From: Acidobacteriaceae bacterium KBS 89
GTDB lineage: Bacteria > Acidobacteriota > Terriglobia > Terriglobales > Acidobacteriaceae
Direction of reading: 5' to 3'
Assembly: GCA_000381605.1 (NCBI GenBank)
Contig: KB906758.1
Location: forward strand, 62,001 to 126,000
Length of the DNA stretch: 64,000 bases
Shown here: piece by piece, positions 41,437 through 49,971 of the stretch
How positions within the stretch are numbered: position 1 is the first letter of the stretch
Layout: each line of letters begins with the position of its first letter
Position numbers and translations under genes: made by a program
Notes under the pieces: generated by a model
Database searches by the model: none
Told to the model about the DNA's origin: nothing
The model's input: the letters and a program-made list of their open reading frames with translations, nothing else

Positions 41437-42183
41437 ATGAAAATCGTAGTCATCGGCGGCAGCGGACTCATCGGATCAAAACTCGTCAACAAACTTCGTG
41501 AGCACGGACACGAAGCCGTAGCAGCATCACCCAACTCCGGCGTCAACACGCTGACGGGCGAAGGGCTGGCCGAAGCGCTCAAGGACGCATCGGTCGTCGT
41601 CGACGTATCGAACTCCCCCTCGTGGGAAGACGCGGCTGTGATGAACTTCTTTGAGACCTCAACCCGCCATCTCCTCGCTGCCGAGGTGGTCGCGGGCGTA
41701 GGACATCACGTTGCGTTGTCCGTCGTAGGAACGGAACGTTTGCTCGAAAGCGGCTACTTCCGCGCCAAGATCGCTCAGGAAAACCTGATCAAGGCCTCCT
41801 CGATCCCCTACTCCATCGTTCGCGCGACACAGTTCTACGAGTTCGTCAAGGGCATTGCCGACCACTCCACCAAAGACAATGAGATACACCTGCCACCTGC
41901 GCTGATCCAACCCATGGCCGCTGACGACGTCGCCAGGGCGATGGGTCGCATCGCACTAGGCCCACCCGTAAATGGCACCGTAGAAGTAGGAGGACCTGAA
42001 CAGTTCCGCCTCGATGAGCTCATACAACATGGTCTGGCCTCACGCAAGGATCCACGAAAAGTTGTCTCTGACCCGCAGGCGCGGTACTACGGCATCAAGC
42101 TGACCGAACGCGAACTCGTTCCGGAAAATAGCGCCAGCCTCGGAAAGATTCGGTTCGACGAGTGGCTTGCCCAATCTGCTTAG
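41437..42183 (+). CDS. NmrA-like NAD(P)-binding protein (SDR a-type)
   Basis: 248 residues. The N-terminal GGSGLIGSKLV is the NAD(P) motif. The patterns VVVDVSNSPSW and VALSVVGTERL (about 50-100), and SIVRATQFYEF (about 125-140), are of the NmrA/atypical SDR type. It has no Tyr-x3-Lys pair, so it may sense or bind dinucleotides rather than catalyse. AAAGGA lies 7 nt before the ATG. No partner is evident, although the cupin gene precedes it. Confidence 0.75.
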   Translation: MKIVVIGGSGLIGSKLVNKLREHGHEAVAASPNSGVNTLTGEGLAEALKDASVVVDVSNSPSWEDAAVMNFFETSTRHLLAAEVVAGVGHHVALSVVGTERLLESGYFRAKIAQENLIKASSIPYSIVRATQFYEFVKGIADHSTKDNEIHLPPALIQPMAADDVARAMGRIALGPPVNGTVEVGGPEQFRLDELIQHGLASRKDPRKVVSDPQARYYGIKLTERELVPENSASLGKIRFDEWLAQSA

Positions 42184-42374
42184 AAAAGCACCCCGAGTTC
42201 CAAATGGCCGCTTATCCCGGCGTAATGGTTGTTGCGCGAATCCAACGGATCGTAGCCGGCAACTTCCGGCACATTCACCACAGGCGCCCAGAACTCGGGC
42301 GCGATGAAGAGTTCAGTACTGGAAATTGCGCGGCGCAACCACGCTATGGTGTAAGGATGCTTGTCGATTTGCAC
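42180..42374 (-). pseudogene. Possible C-terminal remnant of an outer membrane protein
   Basis: The minus frame encodes RAISSTELFIAPEFWAPVVN, then SRNNHYAGISGHLELGVLF and a stop. The end (alternating residues finishing in Phe) is like the last strand of an outer-membrane beta barrel. No start or upstream part is visible. It could be a remnant or a chance frame. Confidence 0.3.
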
Positions 42375-42458
42375 GGTGCATGTTTGACGAACAGGCGCTA
42401 ACAGCCCACGTAGCTAACTTCTCTGTGCGCTTGGCACTTGTAAGCCGGCGTAGGCAGT

Positions 42459-44267
42459 TCATTGGTTGGTGAGAAGGTAGTTACCGCCGCTGTATGCGAC
42501 TATCTTTGGTTGGTTGGTGAGCAGGTCCTTTAAGTGAGGCAGATCGGTGCCGTAGATGAGGAGGTAAGCGCGTCGGTTCCCCAACCACAGGCTCTTCAGT
42601 GCGCCGTCGTCGATGAAGATCTGTGCGGCGTTCGGGGCGTTGGAGCCGTATTCGAGATTGTTGCTGCGGCCGTTCCAGAGGAGCGCGGTTTTGTTGGTGT
42701 AGAAGAAGACGGAAGAGAAGGCGTAGTAGGCGTCTCCTTCGACGAGGACGCCGGGCTCAGAGCGGGTGAGGGCGTCGGCCAGCGGTTTAGAGCTGAGATA
42801 TGGATCGAAGACAACGAGTGCGAGGCGGGCCGCTTGGATAAAGACAATCATCATGAGAGCTAGTCCAGCAACGATTGCGGCGGTACGCCGAGCGCGGAGG
42901 GTAGCAACGATTCCGATCAGCAGTCCACAGCCGGCGAGAACCAGAGGCAGACGAAGATAAGCAAAGGATCGGAAGGTGAGATCGCTCATGTGCCCGAGCG
43001 AAAGGGTATACATGTCCGGGTTTTGGGTCAGTGCGTTCGAGATATCTCCGTGGACTGGCGTGTGCGCATTGTAGGCGAGAAGGAAGGCGACGGCGCAGAG
43101 GCTGAGGCCGAGGATCGCGGTCATGATGATACGCGCGGCTCGTGGATACCTCTCGCGAATGGCAAGGTCGCTGCCCAACAGCATGGCGAGCGCCGGATAG
43201 ATGGGAAGTGAGTAATACTCCTGCGTCGTCGAGAGGGTGAAGAAGAGCAAGACAAAACCGATCCAGATGAGGGCAAGAAGCCGCACTTTGCCCTCGCGGC
43301 TGATGGGCCGGTAGCAATGACGAAAGGCTGCGATGAAGGTCAGACTCCAGGGAAAGAGCCAGACGAAGTGCAGGAGCCAGAACCACAGTCGCGGCACGGT
43401 GTTGTAGTCGCGGGGATAGCGCAGATTCAGAAACCGGAACAGATGCTCGTTGAGAAAGTAAAACCAGAAAAAGCCGTGATAGTTGCCAGGACCGCTGTGC
43501 ATGGTCCAGTCAAAGTATGGCGGGTTGCGAATAGTGGCGAGGATGTGCCAGGGTGCGGCGATAAGCACGACCAGCGCAACGCCGGATGAGAATCGGAGGC
43601 GCTTTGCCAGGTCGCGTAACGACACTTCGCGCGTGATGAGGAGATAGATCGTCGCGATGGCGATCGGAAAGACAACGGCGATCAATCCTTTGAGGAGGAG
43701 GCCGCAGGCGAGGCTGATGTAGAGGGCAAAGAACCAGCGTGTGCGCCGGAGTTCGGAGGGATCGAGCAGCCGGAGGAACGACCAGAGTGCGACGACGATG
43801 GTGAGAGTGAGAGCGGCGTCCGGGATGAGGATGCGGGTGAAGAGAAATATTCCAATGCACGTGGCGAGAATCGTGCCCGAGTATATGCCCGCGCGGCGCC
43901 CGAAGGCCCACGTGGCAAAGCGCGCTGTGACCCAGCACAGAGCGATGTTGATGAAAGCGAGCGGGAGGCGCGCGGCCCAGTCGTGGACGCCGAAGACGCG
44001 AAACGACGTAGCCATAATCCAGAAGATAAGCGGTGATTTTTCGAGATACGCGATACCGTCCAGGCGTGCGGTGACCCAGTCTCCGCTCTGAAGCATGTTT
44101 CGGGCGATCTGCGCCTGAACGGCGTCCACGTCGTCCATGAGGTGCGGCGGACTGATGACCAGGGGTAGAAAGATGCAGCAGGAGACAAGGAGAACAAGTA
44201 AATCTACGCGGAAACGGCGGAGAAATCCTCGAGCGCCTGAATATCCCGAGGGCTCTGAATCTTCCAT
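42459..44267 (-). CDS. ArnT/PMT-type membrane glycosyltransferase (GT-C)
   Basis: 602 residues, about 12 hydrophobic helices and a C-terminal soluble part. The first loop has MDDVDAVQAQIARNMLQSGD (two acidic residues, as in GT83), followed by LEKSPLIFW, an ArnT-like signature. It probably moves a sugar from undecaprenyl phosphate to a lipid or a protein on the outer side of the inner membrane. The ATG at 44267 overlaps asnB by 64 nt; a later start would lose the first helix. It is probably coupled to asnB. The donor is unknown. Confidence 0.8.
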   Translation of the reverse strand: MEDSEPSGYSGARGFLRRFRVDLLVLLVSCCIFLPLVISPPHLMDDVDAVQAQIARNMLQSGDWVTARLDGIAYLEKSPLIFWIMATSFRVFGVHDWAARLPLAFINIALCWVTARFATWAFGRRAGIYSGTILATCIGIFLFTRILIPDAALTLTIVVALWSFLRLLDPSELRRTRWFFALYISLACGLLLKGLIAVVFPIAIATIYLLITREVSLRDLAKRLRFSSGVALVVLIAAPWHILATIRNPPYFDWTMHSGPGNYHGFFWFYFLNEHLFRFLNLRYPRDYNTVPRLWFWLLHFVWLFPWSLTFIAAFRHCYRPISREGKVRLLALIWIGFVLLFFTLSTTQEYYSLPIYPALAMLLGSDLAIRERYPRAARIIMTAILGLSLCAVAFLLAYNAHTPVHGDISNALTQNPDMYTLSLGHMSDLTFRSFAYLRLPLVLAGCGLLIGIVATLRARRTAAIVAGLALMMIVFIQAARLALVVFDPYLSSKPLADALTRSEPGVLVEGDAYYAFSSVFFYTNKTALLWNGRSNNLEYGSNAPNAAQIFIDDGALKSLWLGNRRAYLLIYGTDLPHLKDLLTNQPKIVAYSGGNYLLTNQ

Positions 44268-46105
44268 CGTTCGATCCAAAGAAACAGCATCAGCATGCCC
44301 CATAGGTGATACCCGTAGTTCGCCTTTCTTTGCATGTGCAGATCGAGCACAGATTGAAGATGACTCCACGAGATGAGACCAGATTCTTCTATGCTCTTAC
44401 GGTTGAGAGTGTCCAGAAGCAGCGGCTTCAAATGACCGCGCAGCCAATCGTGTACTGGGATGTCGAGTCCCTGTTTTTTCCTGGCGAGCACGCTCTGCGG
44501 CAGCTTGTCCTTCATCAGATTGCGGAGAAGAATCTTCAGCGTGCGACCTTGAATGCATTGGTTCGCCGGAAGTCTGGCAGCGAATTCGACGATGCGATGA
44601 TCGAGGAAAGCTGGACGGACTTCGAGGGAGTGGGCCATGCTCATTCGATCAACCTTAGCGAGCAGGTTATCGGGCAGGTAGTAAGCCTGATCGAATGCCA
44701 TGAAGCGGCGGACGTCTCCACGCGCGGGAATGGTTGCGAGAAGCTTAAGCAGGTGGGAGTCGTCATGCGAGAGCATGAGCTGGCGGCGCTGATCGCGGGA
44801 GAAGGTTCCGTTCCAGAAGATGTGCGAGCTGCGTTCATCGAGCAAGGTGCCATGCAGGAAGCGCTGCAGTTTGTAGTCGAGGCCGATCTTCTTGTTGGAG
44901 GCCCGCAACCTGTTTGCGGAGCGCAGGGAGAGCCGCCGGATAGCGCGAGGGACAATGCGGGCGCGGCGCGCGTAGCGGTCGGCAAGATAGGTAATATAGC
45001 CCCCGAAGAGCTCGTCGGCGCCTTCGCCGCTCAGAGCAACCGTCACGTCTTTGGCCGACATTCGCGAGAGGTGCCAGACAGGGACCGCTCCGGCATCTGC
45101 GTTGGGCTCGTCGGAGTAGTAGGCAAGCTCGATGATCGATTCCGGTGTGACGGTTGCGGGACCTAGGTCAAGCTCATGATGGTCAGTCGCGTAACGTGCC
45201 GCCATCTCGCGAACATACCGCGCCTCGTCGAACTCGCGGCCGTTGAAGGTAATCGAAAAGGTCTTCAGCTGCGTGCTGGCCTGCTGACTCGCGTAGTGGA
45301 GTACCGTCGAAGAATCGATACCCCCGCTGAGCCAGACTCCGACGGGCACGTCGGCAATGAGATGCTCTTTGACTGCTTGTGTCAGGAGCTGGTCGAGCTG
45401 CGCGGTAGAGTCTTCGAGAGTGGGAAGAGGACTCTGAGCGAGTGGGTTTGCCTGCCAGTAGCAGTGCGAAGAGATTTCTCCATCGTGCCAGGTGAGAAAA
45501 TGCCCGGGCAGTAGCTTGAGAACGCCCGCGGCTAGTGTGTGCGCTCCAGGGACGTAGTTGAGGCCAAGGTAAGTGTCCAGGGCATTCAGGTCAATGCTGC
45601 GGCCAACCTCAGGGTGGCAGAAGATCGTCTTCATCTCAGAGCCGAAGTAGATGTCGCGTCCGCGGCGGGTGTAGTAGAGCGGCTTGATTCCCATGCGGTC
45701 GCGGGCCAGAACCAGTCGCTGACGGGATTCCCCCCACACGGCGAAGGCGAACATTCCGCGCAGTTTTTCGATGCAGGCTGTATCCCACTCAATGAAAGCG
45801 TGAAGGACGACTTCGGTGTCACAGGCGGTAGCGAACTGGTGACCGAGGCCGATAAGCTGGTCGCGGAGTTCGACGTAGTTGTAAATCTCGCCGTTGAAGA
45901 CCAGCGTAAAGCCGTCAGAACTCATGGGTTGAGATCCGGCGGATCGGTCGATCACCTTTAGCCGCGTGGCGCCAAGGGAAACGGTTTCGTTTTGCCAAAT
46001 ACCTTGCTGATCGGGGCCGCGATGGGCGACGGATGAAACCGCCTGGTGGATTCGTTCTGGCAGAAAAACACTGCCAGCGTGGGTGAAACCAGCAATTCCA
46101 CACAT
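44204..46105 (-). CDS. asnB: Asparagine synthase (glutamine-hydrolysing), surface-glycan type
   Basis: 633 residues. Cys2 (MCGIAGF) is the glutaminase nucleophile, with the SDGFTLVFNGEIYNYVEL segment. The synthase domain has the ATP pyrophosphatase loop SGGIDSSTV (about residue 260) and ALSGEGADELFGGY (about 362-375). Many such proteins amidate surface polysaccharides or lipids rather than free aspartate; the overlap with a membrane glycosyltransferase supports this, but ordinary asparagine synthesis is possible. Confidence 0.88.
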   Translation of the reverse strand: MCGIAGFTHAGSVFLPERIHQAVSSVAHRGPDQQGIWQNETVSLGATRLKVIDRSAGSQPMSSDGFTLVFNGEIYNYVELRDQLIGLGHQFATACDTEVVLHAFIEWDTACIEKLRGMFAFAVWGESRQRLVLARDRMGIKPLYYTRRGRDIYFGSEMKTIFCHPEVGRSIDLNALDTYLGLNYVPGAHTLAAGVLKLLPGHFLTWHDGEISSHCYWQANPLAQSPLPTLEDSTAQLDQLLTQAVKEHLIADVPVGVWLSGGIDSSTVLHYASQQASTQLKTFSITFNGREFDEARYVREMAARYATDHHELDLGPATVTPESIIELAYYSDEPNADAGAVPVWHLSRMSAKDVTVALSGEGADELFGGYITYLADRYARRARIVPRAIRRLSLRSANRLRASNKKIGLDYKLQRFLHGTLLDERSSHIFWNGTFSRDQRRQLMLSHDDSHLLKLLATIPARGDVRRFMAFDQAYYLPDNLLAKVDRMSMAHSLEVRPAFLDHRIVEFAARLPANQCIQGRTLKILLRNLMKDKLPQSVLARKKQGLDIPVHDWLRGHLKPLLLDTLNRKSIEESGLISWSHLQSVLDLHMQRKANYGYHLWGMLMLFLWIERWKIQSPRDIQALEDFSAVSA

Positions 46106-46452
46106 TCGGGACGACCTTGTCTTGTAATTTTTTTATTCTAATCGAAACTTTCAAACAAAAGACGCGTCTAAAGCATTTTTATGGTCGGAATAAAGTCGTT
46201 GGCTGGTCTTCGTCTTCGGGAGCGGCATGTACACAAGAGACGTGCCTCTCATTACTTGGCTCCTAAATTGTCTGCGATCCGGATTGCGGCCCAGTCTCGA
46301 ACGATTACAAATCGCCGCTTCGCTCATCGAGGCGATCTGAATAGGTCGATGAGCGCATTATCCTGAAGTCCTCAATGAGACTCTGACTACTGCGATCAAT
46401 GACCAAATGAGTTTACCGTGGCTATTTCGGTCCGTAGCTCAGATTTTGCGGC
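46106..46452. other. Intergenic region between asnB and the SRPBCC gene
   Basis: No gene is seen. An inverted repeat CGCTCATCGA (46321-46330) with TCGATGAGCG (46346-46355) forms a 10-bp stem with a 15-nt loop; it may be a terminator-like end of the SRPBCC gene although it has no T-run. A perfect palindrome AGACGCGTCT lies at 46160-46169, in front of asnB, and may be a regulatory site. Confidence 0.4.
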
Positions 46453-46920
46453 TCATGCCGCGCTCGGTTGCGTCACTATGCCATTCCTCGCTTCAATCGC
46501 CTTAATGCTGTTTAGGAATGCTTTCTCCAGAAAGCTCCTGCCAATGGTTTCGAGGACGAAACCGAGCAGGTGTCCTTTCAGGTTTTTACCCTCGCGCGTG
46601 ACCACAACGTCAATGTCGGTGGTACCGTCGGAATGACGAATAAATGTGTAGTCATGGCCAGAGGCTCCGCCCCATACGTTGGAGTCTATGGTGGTGAGGA
46701 CGACATTGTTCGGATCGGACCAGTCGTAATGCAGGCGCTCCCACACGCCTCCGGATCCTTCGGTGACGTCAGCTTGCGCATCGCCAAGCTCATGCACCTT
46801 AAGAGATTCGTCGGCGCTGTTTCCGAATAGCGCTGATCTGCCCGGCCCAAAATCGGTAAGACCAGCGATGTACTGCTCGGGCGTAAGAGATGTGGTCTGG
46901 TGAAGGTGGATGGTAGCCAT
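46453..46920 (-). CDS. SRPBCC family protein
   Basis: 155 residues. The pattern ATIHLHQTTSLTPEQYIAGL at the N-terminus, a VWERLHYDWSDPNN middle and a terminal helix (LLGFVLETIGRSFLEKAF, about residues 118-135) fit the START/SRPBCC fold, which has a large hydrophobic cavity. The ligand is not known. The start ATG at 46920 follows GGGAGGAA. It is divergent from the TetR gene with operators in between. Confidence 0.65.
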   Translation of the reverse strand: MATIHLHQTTSLTPEQYIAGLTDFGPGRSALFGNSADESLKVHELGDAQADVTEGSGGVWERLHYDWSDPNNVVLTTIDSNVWGGASGHDYTFIRHSDGTTDIDVVVTREGKNLKGHLLGFVLETIGRSFLEKAFLNSIKAIEARNGIVTQPSAA

Positions 46921-46943
46921 GTTTCCTCCCTGCGTGCCCATCT

Positions 46944-46981
46944 ATGACGGGCGTCATACATTTTGATATGATGGCCATCAT
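46944..46981. promoter_or_regulatory. Two matching palindromes, probable TetR operators
   Basis: ATGACGGGCGTCAT (46944-46957) and ATGATGGCCATCAT (46968-46981) are both perfect palindromes of the consensus ATGAYGGSCRTCAT. Their centres are 24 bp apart. They lie between the divergent SRPBCC and TetR genes. Confidence 0.6.
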
Positions 46982-47001
46982 GAATGGGGGATTCAGAAAA
47001 G

Positions 47002-47532
47002 ATGCGTTACCCAGCCAAAGAAACCGCCGCCAAGCATGAACTCATTGTGAAAGAGGCCTCGCGCCTCTTCCGCGAACGGGGATTCGAAAACGTCACTGTG
47101 GGCGAAGTCATGAAGGTCGCAGGCCTTACACATGGCGCGTTTTACGCGCACTTCACCTCCAAGCAAGAGCTTCAGGAGGCAGCAGTTGCGTACGGCCAGG
47201 AAGTCTCCAGAGACCGCGCTCAAAGCGACGGCGCAACAAAAAAGGGTAGACGTGCGTACGCTGCACGTTACCTGGCTGTCCGACACCGGGATAATCCAGG
47301 TTATGGCTGCACTATGGCTGCACTGGGCTCTGAAGTAGCCCGCTCTACACCTGAACTCAAGGCAACGTTCGAGAGAGGACTCGAAGAGATTCTCGCCGCA
47401 AGCGGCGGCGACCGTGAAGACGCCATCTTTCAGACAGCCGCGTTATTAGGCGGAGTCGTGCTGGCACGCGCGGTAAAAGATCCACGACTTTCGGATGAGA
47501 TTCTAGAGAGCGTTCGGCATAAGCTGAATTGA
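47002..47532 (+). CDS. TetR family regulator
   Basis: 176 residues. The N-terminal DNA-binding domain is KHELIVKEASRLFRERGFEN (about 13-32) with the recognition helix VMKVAGLTHGAFYAHF. The C-terminal helical domain would bind a small ligand. The start is either ATG 47002 or ATG 46984; the second palindromic operator overlaps the promoter region. It probably controls itself and the SRPBCC gene. Confidence 0.85.
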   Translation: MRYPAKETAAKHELIVKEASRLFRERGFENVTVGEVMKVAGLTHGAFYAHFTSKQELQEAAVAYGQEVSRDRAQSDGATKKGRRAYAARYLAVRHRDNPGYGCTMAALGSEVARSTPELKATFERGLEEILAASGGDREDAIFQTAALLGGVVLARAVKDPRLSDEILESVRHKLN

Positions 47533-47955
47533 CGATAGTGTTTCCGTTGAATCGAAACGAGAAAACGTTCTCCCTTTATTAAAGATTGTTCGGACGAAAA
47601 TTAGGTGGGTAATCAACATGTCAATACAGCATTCTGAGAGGCTCTTTCAGTGGCCTCTGCGAAGGATAATGCTGCAGGGCTATGGCTCGGAGCACCTTAT
47701 CACGATGAAGGACTGGCCAACCACAAAAATCTTGCTCGAAAGGCTCTTGGAAGAGCGCACTTTGAGCGTTTCCTCAAAAGCGCCTCCTGAGTTGCGGATG
47801 GCCATGATAAATGAGTGCTCTGGGAATTCGATGGGGTGTCTCTTCGCTCCAGGAACCGGATCCGTCGATTTACGCTAAACCCTGTTGTCAGGAATTGAGA
47901 TTCGACCTCGGAGAATCGCCGGACATTGGCCGTAGTCAGGTGAGCTCTCAACAGA
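47533..47955. other. Intergenic region between TetR and MDR genes
   Basis: No convincing gene; the frames present lack homology signals and good start sites. It may hold remnants. Confidence 0.35.
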
Positions 47956-48966
47956 TTAATCGGAGAAATCCAGCAAGACCTTTTCCTGTCCTGCCTCACC
48001 ATCGGCGAGGCTTATTGCCTCTTGGAAGTCTTCAACTGAATACCGCACAGTCGCTGGCGGCGTAAGTGCTCCCTTCGATAACATGCTGAGAAGATCTCTC
48101 GTCGCTGCCCGCACTTCGGCGAGCGGCTGGGAAGGCACCCAACGCGGAAGCCACCAGCCGCGAACCGTTGCTGTGGAATAAATCAACCGCGGAGCAAAGA
48201 GTGGCATGATGAATTTCACGGGATCCGTCTGCCGATGACTGGAAAGGGCTCCATACACTAGCATAGTTCCCGCGGGAGCGAGGTTGCGGGCAATCTCGGC
48301 GCCAAGGTCCCCGGCAACGCAGTCAATCGCTCGTTCAACGCCCTTGCCCGCGGTCAATTTCTGCAGGCGTGACCTCAGATCCTCGTCGGCTGTACAGATG
48401 ACCTCATCGCCTCCGAGGTTGCGTATGATTGACTCCTGCTCGTGCCGCCGGATGACGTTGATTGTCTTGAATCGATACTGCTGCGCCAATTGAAGCACGA
48501 ACTTCCCGACGCTGGATGCAGCCGCCGTTTGTAGGAGCCAGTCGCCCTCCTTGAGATTGTGAGCTGATCTCGTCAATGCCCATGCCGTCAAAGGATTGAT
48601 ATAGGAAGTGGCGGCGGCTGTATCGTCCAGGCCGTCCGGAACGGGCACGAGTTTGTCCACTGGGCACACGATCTGCTCGCGCCAGGTGTTCCACGTGTCA
48701 ACGAAGACTACGCGAGTTCCGACCATTGGATCTTGCACGCCCGGACCTAGGGCCTCCACAATCCCCACGCCTTCAATGCCCGGGCTGGCCGGCAACTCCG
48801 GCTGATAGCCATAGCGCCCGCGCACCATGTGCAGGTCGGATGCGTTGATCGGGCTCAGTAGCACTCGGACGAGCACTTCGCCGGGGGATAAAAGCGGCGT
48901 AGGGATCTCTGCCAGTTCCAATACGCTCTTCGGTTCACCGGTCTCGCGAAAGATCAATACTTTCAT
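47956..48966 (-). CDS. MDR-type NADPH:quinone or enoyl-CoA reductase-like oxidoreductase
   Basis: 336 residues. The GroES-like N-terminal domain (SPINASDLHMVRGRYGYQPELP, about residues 38-60; no zinc ligands seen) precedes a Rossmann domain with LQTAAASSVGKFVLQLAQ (about 144-162). The pattern LVYGALS (about 238) also suggests the MECR/quinone reductase group. It would reduce a double bond with NADPH. GGAGGT precedes the ATG at 48966. Confidence 0.8.
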   Translation of the reverse strand: MKVLIFRETGEPKSVLELAEIPTPLLSPGEVLVRVLLSPINASDLHMVRGRYGYQPELPASPGIEGVGIVEALGPGVQDPMVGTRVVFVDTWNTWREQIVCPVDKLVPVPDGLDDTAAATSYINPLTAWALTRSAHNLKEGDWLLQTAAASSVGKFVLQLAQQYRFKTINVIRRHEQESIIRNLGGDEVICTADEDLRSRLQKLTAGKGVERAIDCVAGDLGAEIARNLAPAGTMLVYGALSSHRQTDPVKFIMPLFAPRLIYSTATVRGWWLPRWVPSQPLAEVRAATRDLLSMLSKGALTPPATVRYSVEDFQEAISLADGEAGQEKVLLDFSD

Positions 48967-49971
48967 CAAGTACCTCCTGGCTCTTCAGGCGAGGGCTGAT
49001 TCCGGTCGAATGTTCCGGTTCTTCGGGAATAAAAATCGGCGTTGGCAATGGAGGAGAACATCTCCGTCGAGGCTTACCATTACTAATGAGAACGCTAGCT
49101 CGCTTTCCAAAGCGTCATGATTAAACCACCAACCACGACGAAGGTCCCGCCCGCCCATATGGGTTAACTGGGTGATTGATTAAATTGCAACTTAGCAACA
49201 ATCTGGGCAACGATGAAGAAGAGCACAACATAGACACCCAGTAGTCTACCGAAATCGACTTTGGTGGTATTCAAGAAGAGCTGATTTCCGGTGGGTACCT
49301 TTCCACTTGGATGAAAAGTCGGCATCTCGGACAAGTGACGTCCCGTAGGAACGATTTAGGCTGGTGAGCCTTCGGCTACAGGAAGGGCAATATAAAACCG
49401 GCACGGCATACGGGTTGACCTGGCGGGAGTTCCTGTTCGAGTCGTGGGCAGTGTTCGCCTAGGATGACCAGGGTGTCAAGTATTGAGCTGAGGCGCGGCG
49501 ACTGTGAGTGAAAATACAACTTGGAACTCTGGTAATGACCGTCAGTGCCTAGAAACTCGGAGCCAACATCCGGAAGCCAGTGAACCAAGTTTTCAGAAAG
49601 TACATACAACGTGTTCTCTCGGTCCACCTTGGTTCCTCGGTCGAGTTGACTCAGTTCCACGAAAGTCGATATACAGCTTCGTGCAGCGCGGCGGGACTGG
49701 ATTTTGATCATTTCGCTCCCGTTCGGACTTCGCCTGGAAACTGGAATGCTCGCTGGCCGGAGTTCGGTCACATGACGCACGGTACTATTTTCCTTTTCTA
49801 CTTCGAGGCCCGCGTCTCTTGATGGGTATGTCAATCGTGTGGGCACCGCAAACCGAGTACCGGCAGCGCGGCCGGCAAGGACTACAAGATCCTCCGGCCG
49901 AGTTTTCTGCGCCCTCTACAATGCCACCAGGGCCGCGGTGATTCCACCCCGCGCAGATCCGGTCAGGAGTC
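48967..49971. other. About 1 kb with only decayed genes
   Basis: Apart from the broken membrane protein gene at 49095-49325 I see no gene that I can support. A minus frame at 49376-49846 has a protein-like stretch (HWLPDVGSEFLGTDGHYQSS) but no good start, and it is doubtful. Confidence 0.4.
49095..49325 (-). pseudogene. Small membrane protein (SMR/DMT-like) interrupted by a stop codon
   Basis: A minus-strand frame starts at ATG 49325 and continues to TAG at 49095-49097 (76 codons), with one in-frame TAA at 49164-49166. Before the stop: GRLLGVYVVLFFIVAQIVAK; after it: PIWAGGTFVVVGGLIMTLWK. Two helices of one small membrane protein are thus split by a nonsense mutation. The second part resembles the last helix of DMT/SMR-like transporters. 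A sequencing error or readthrough is possible. Confidence 0.5.

Noticed and set aside
46321-46355. Intrinsic terminator for the SRPBCC gene
   Set aside because: The stem is good but no T-run follows on either strand, so I list it only as an inverted repeat.
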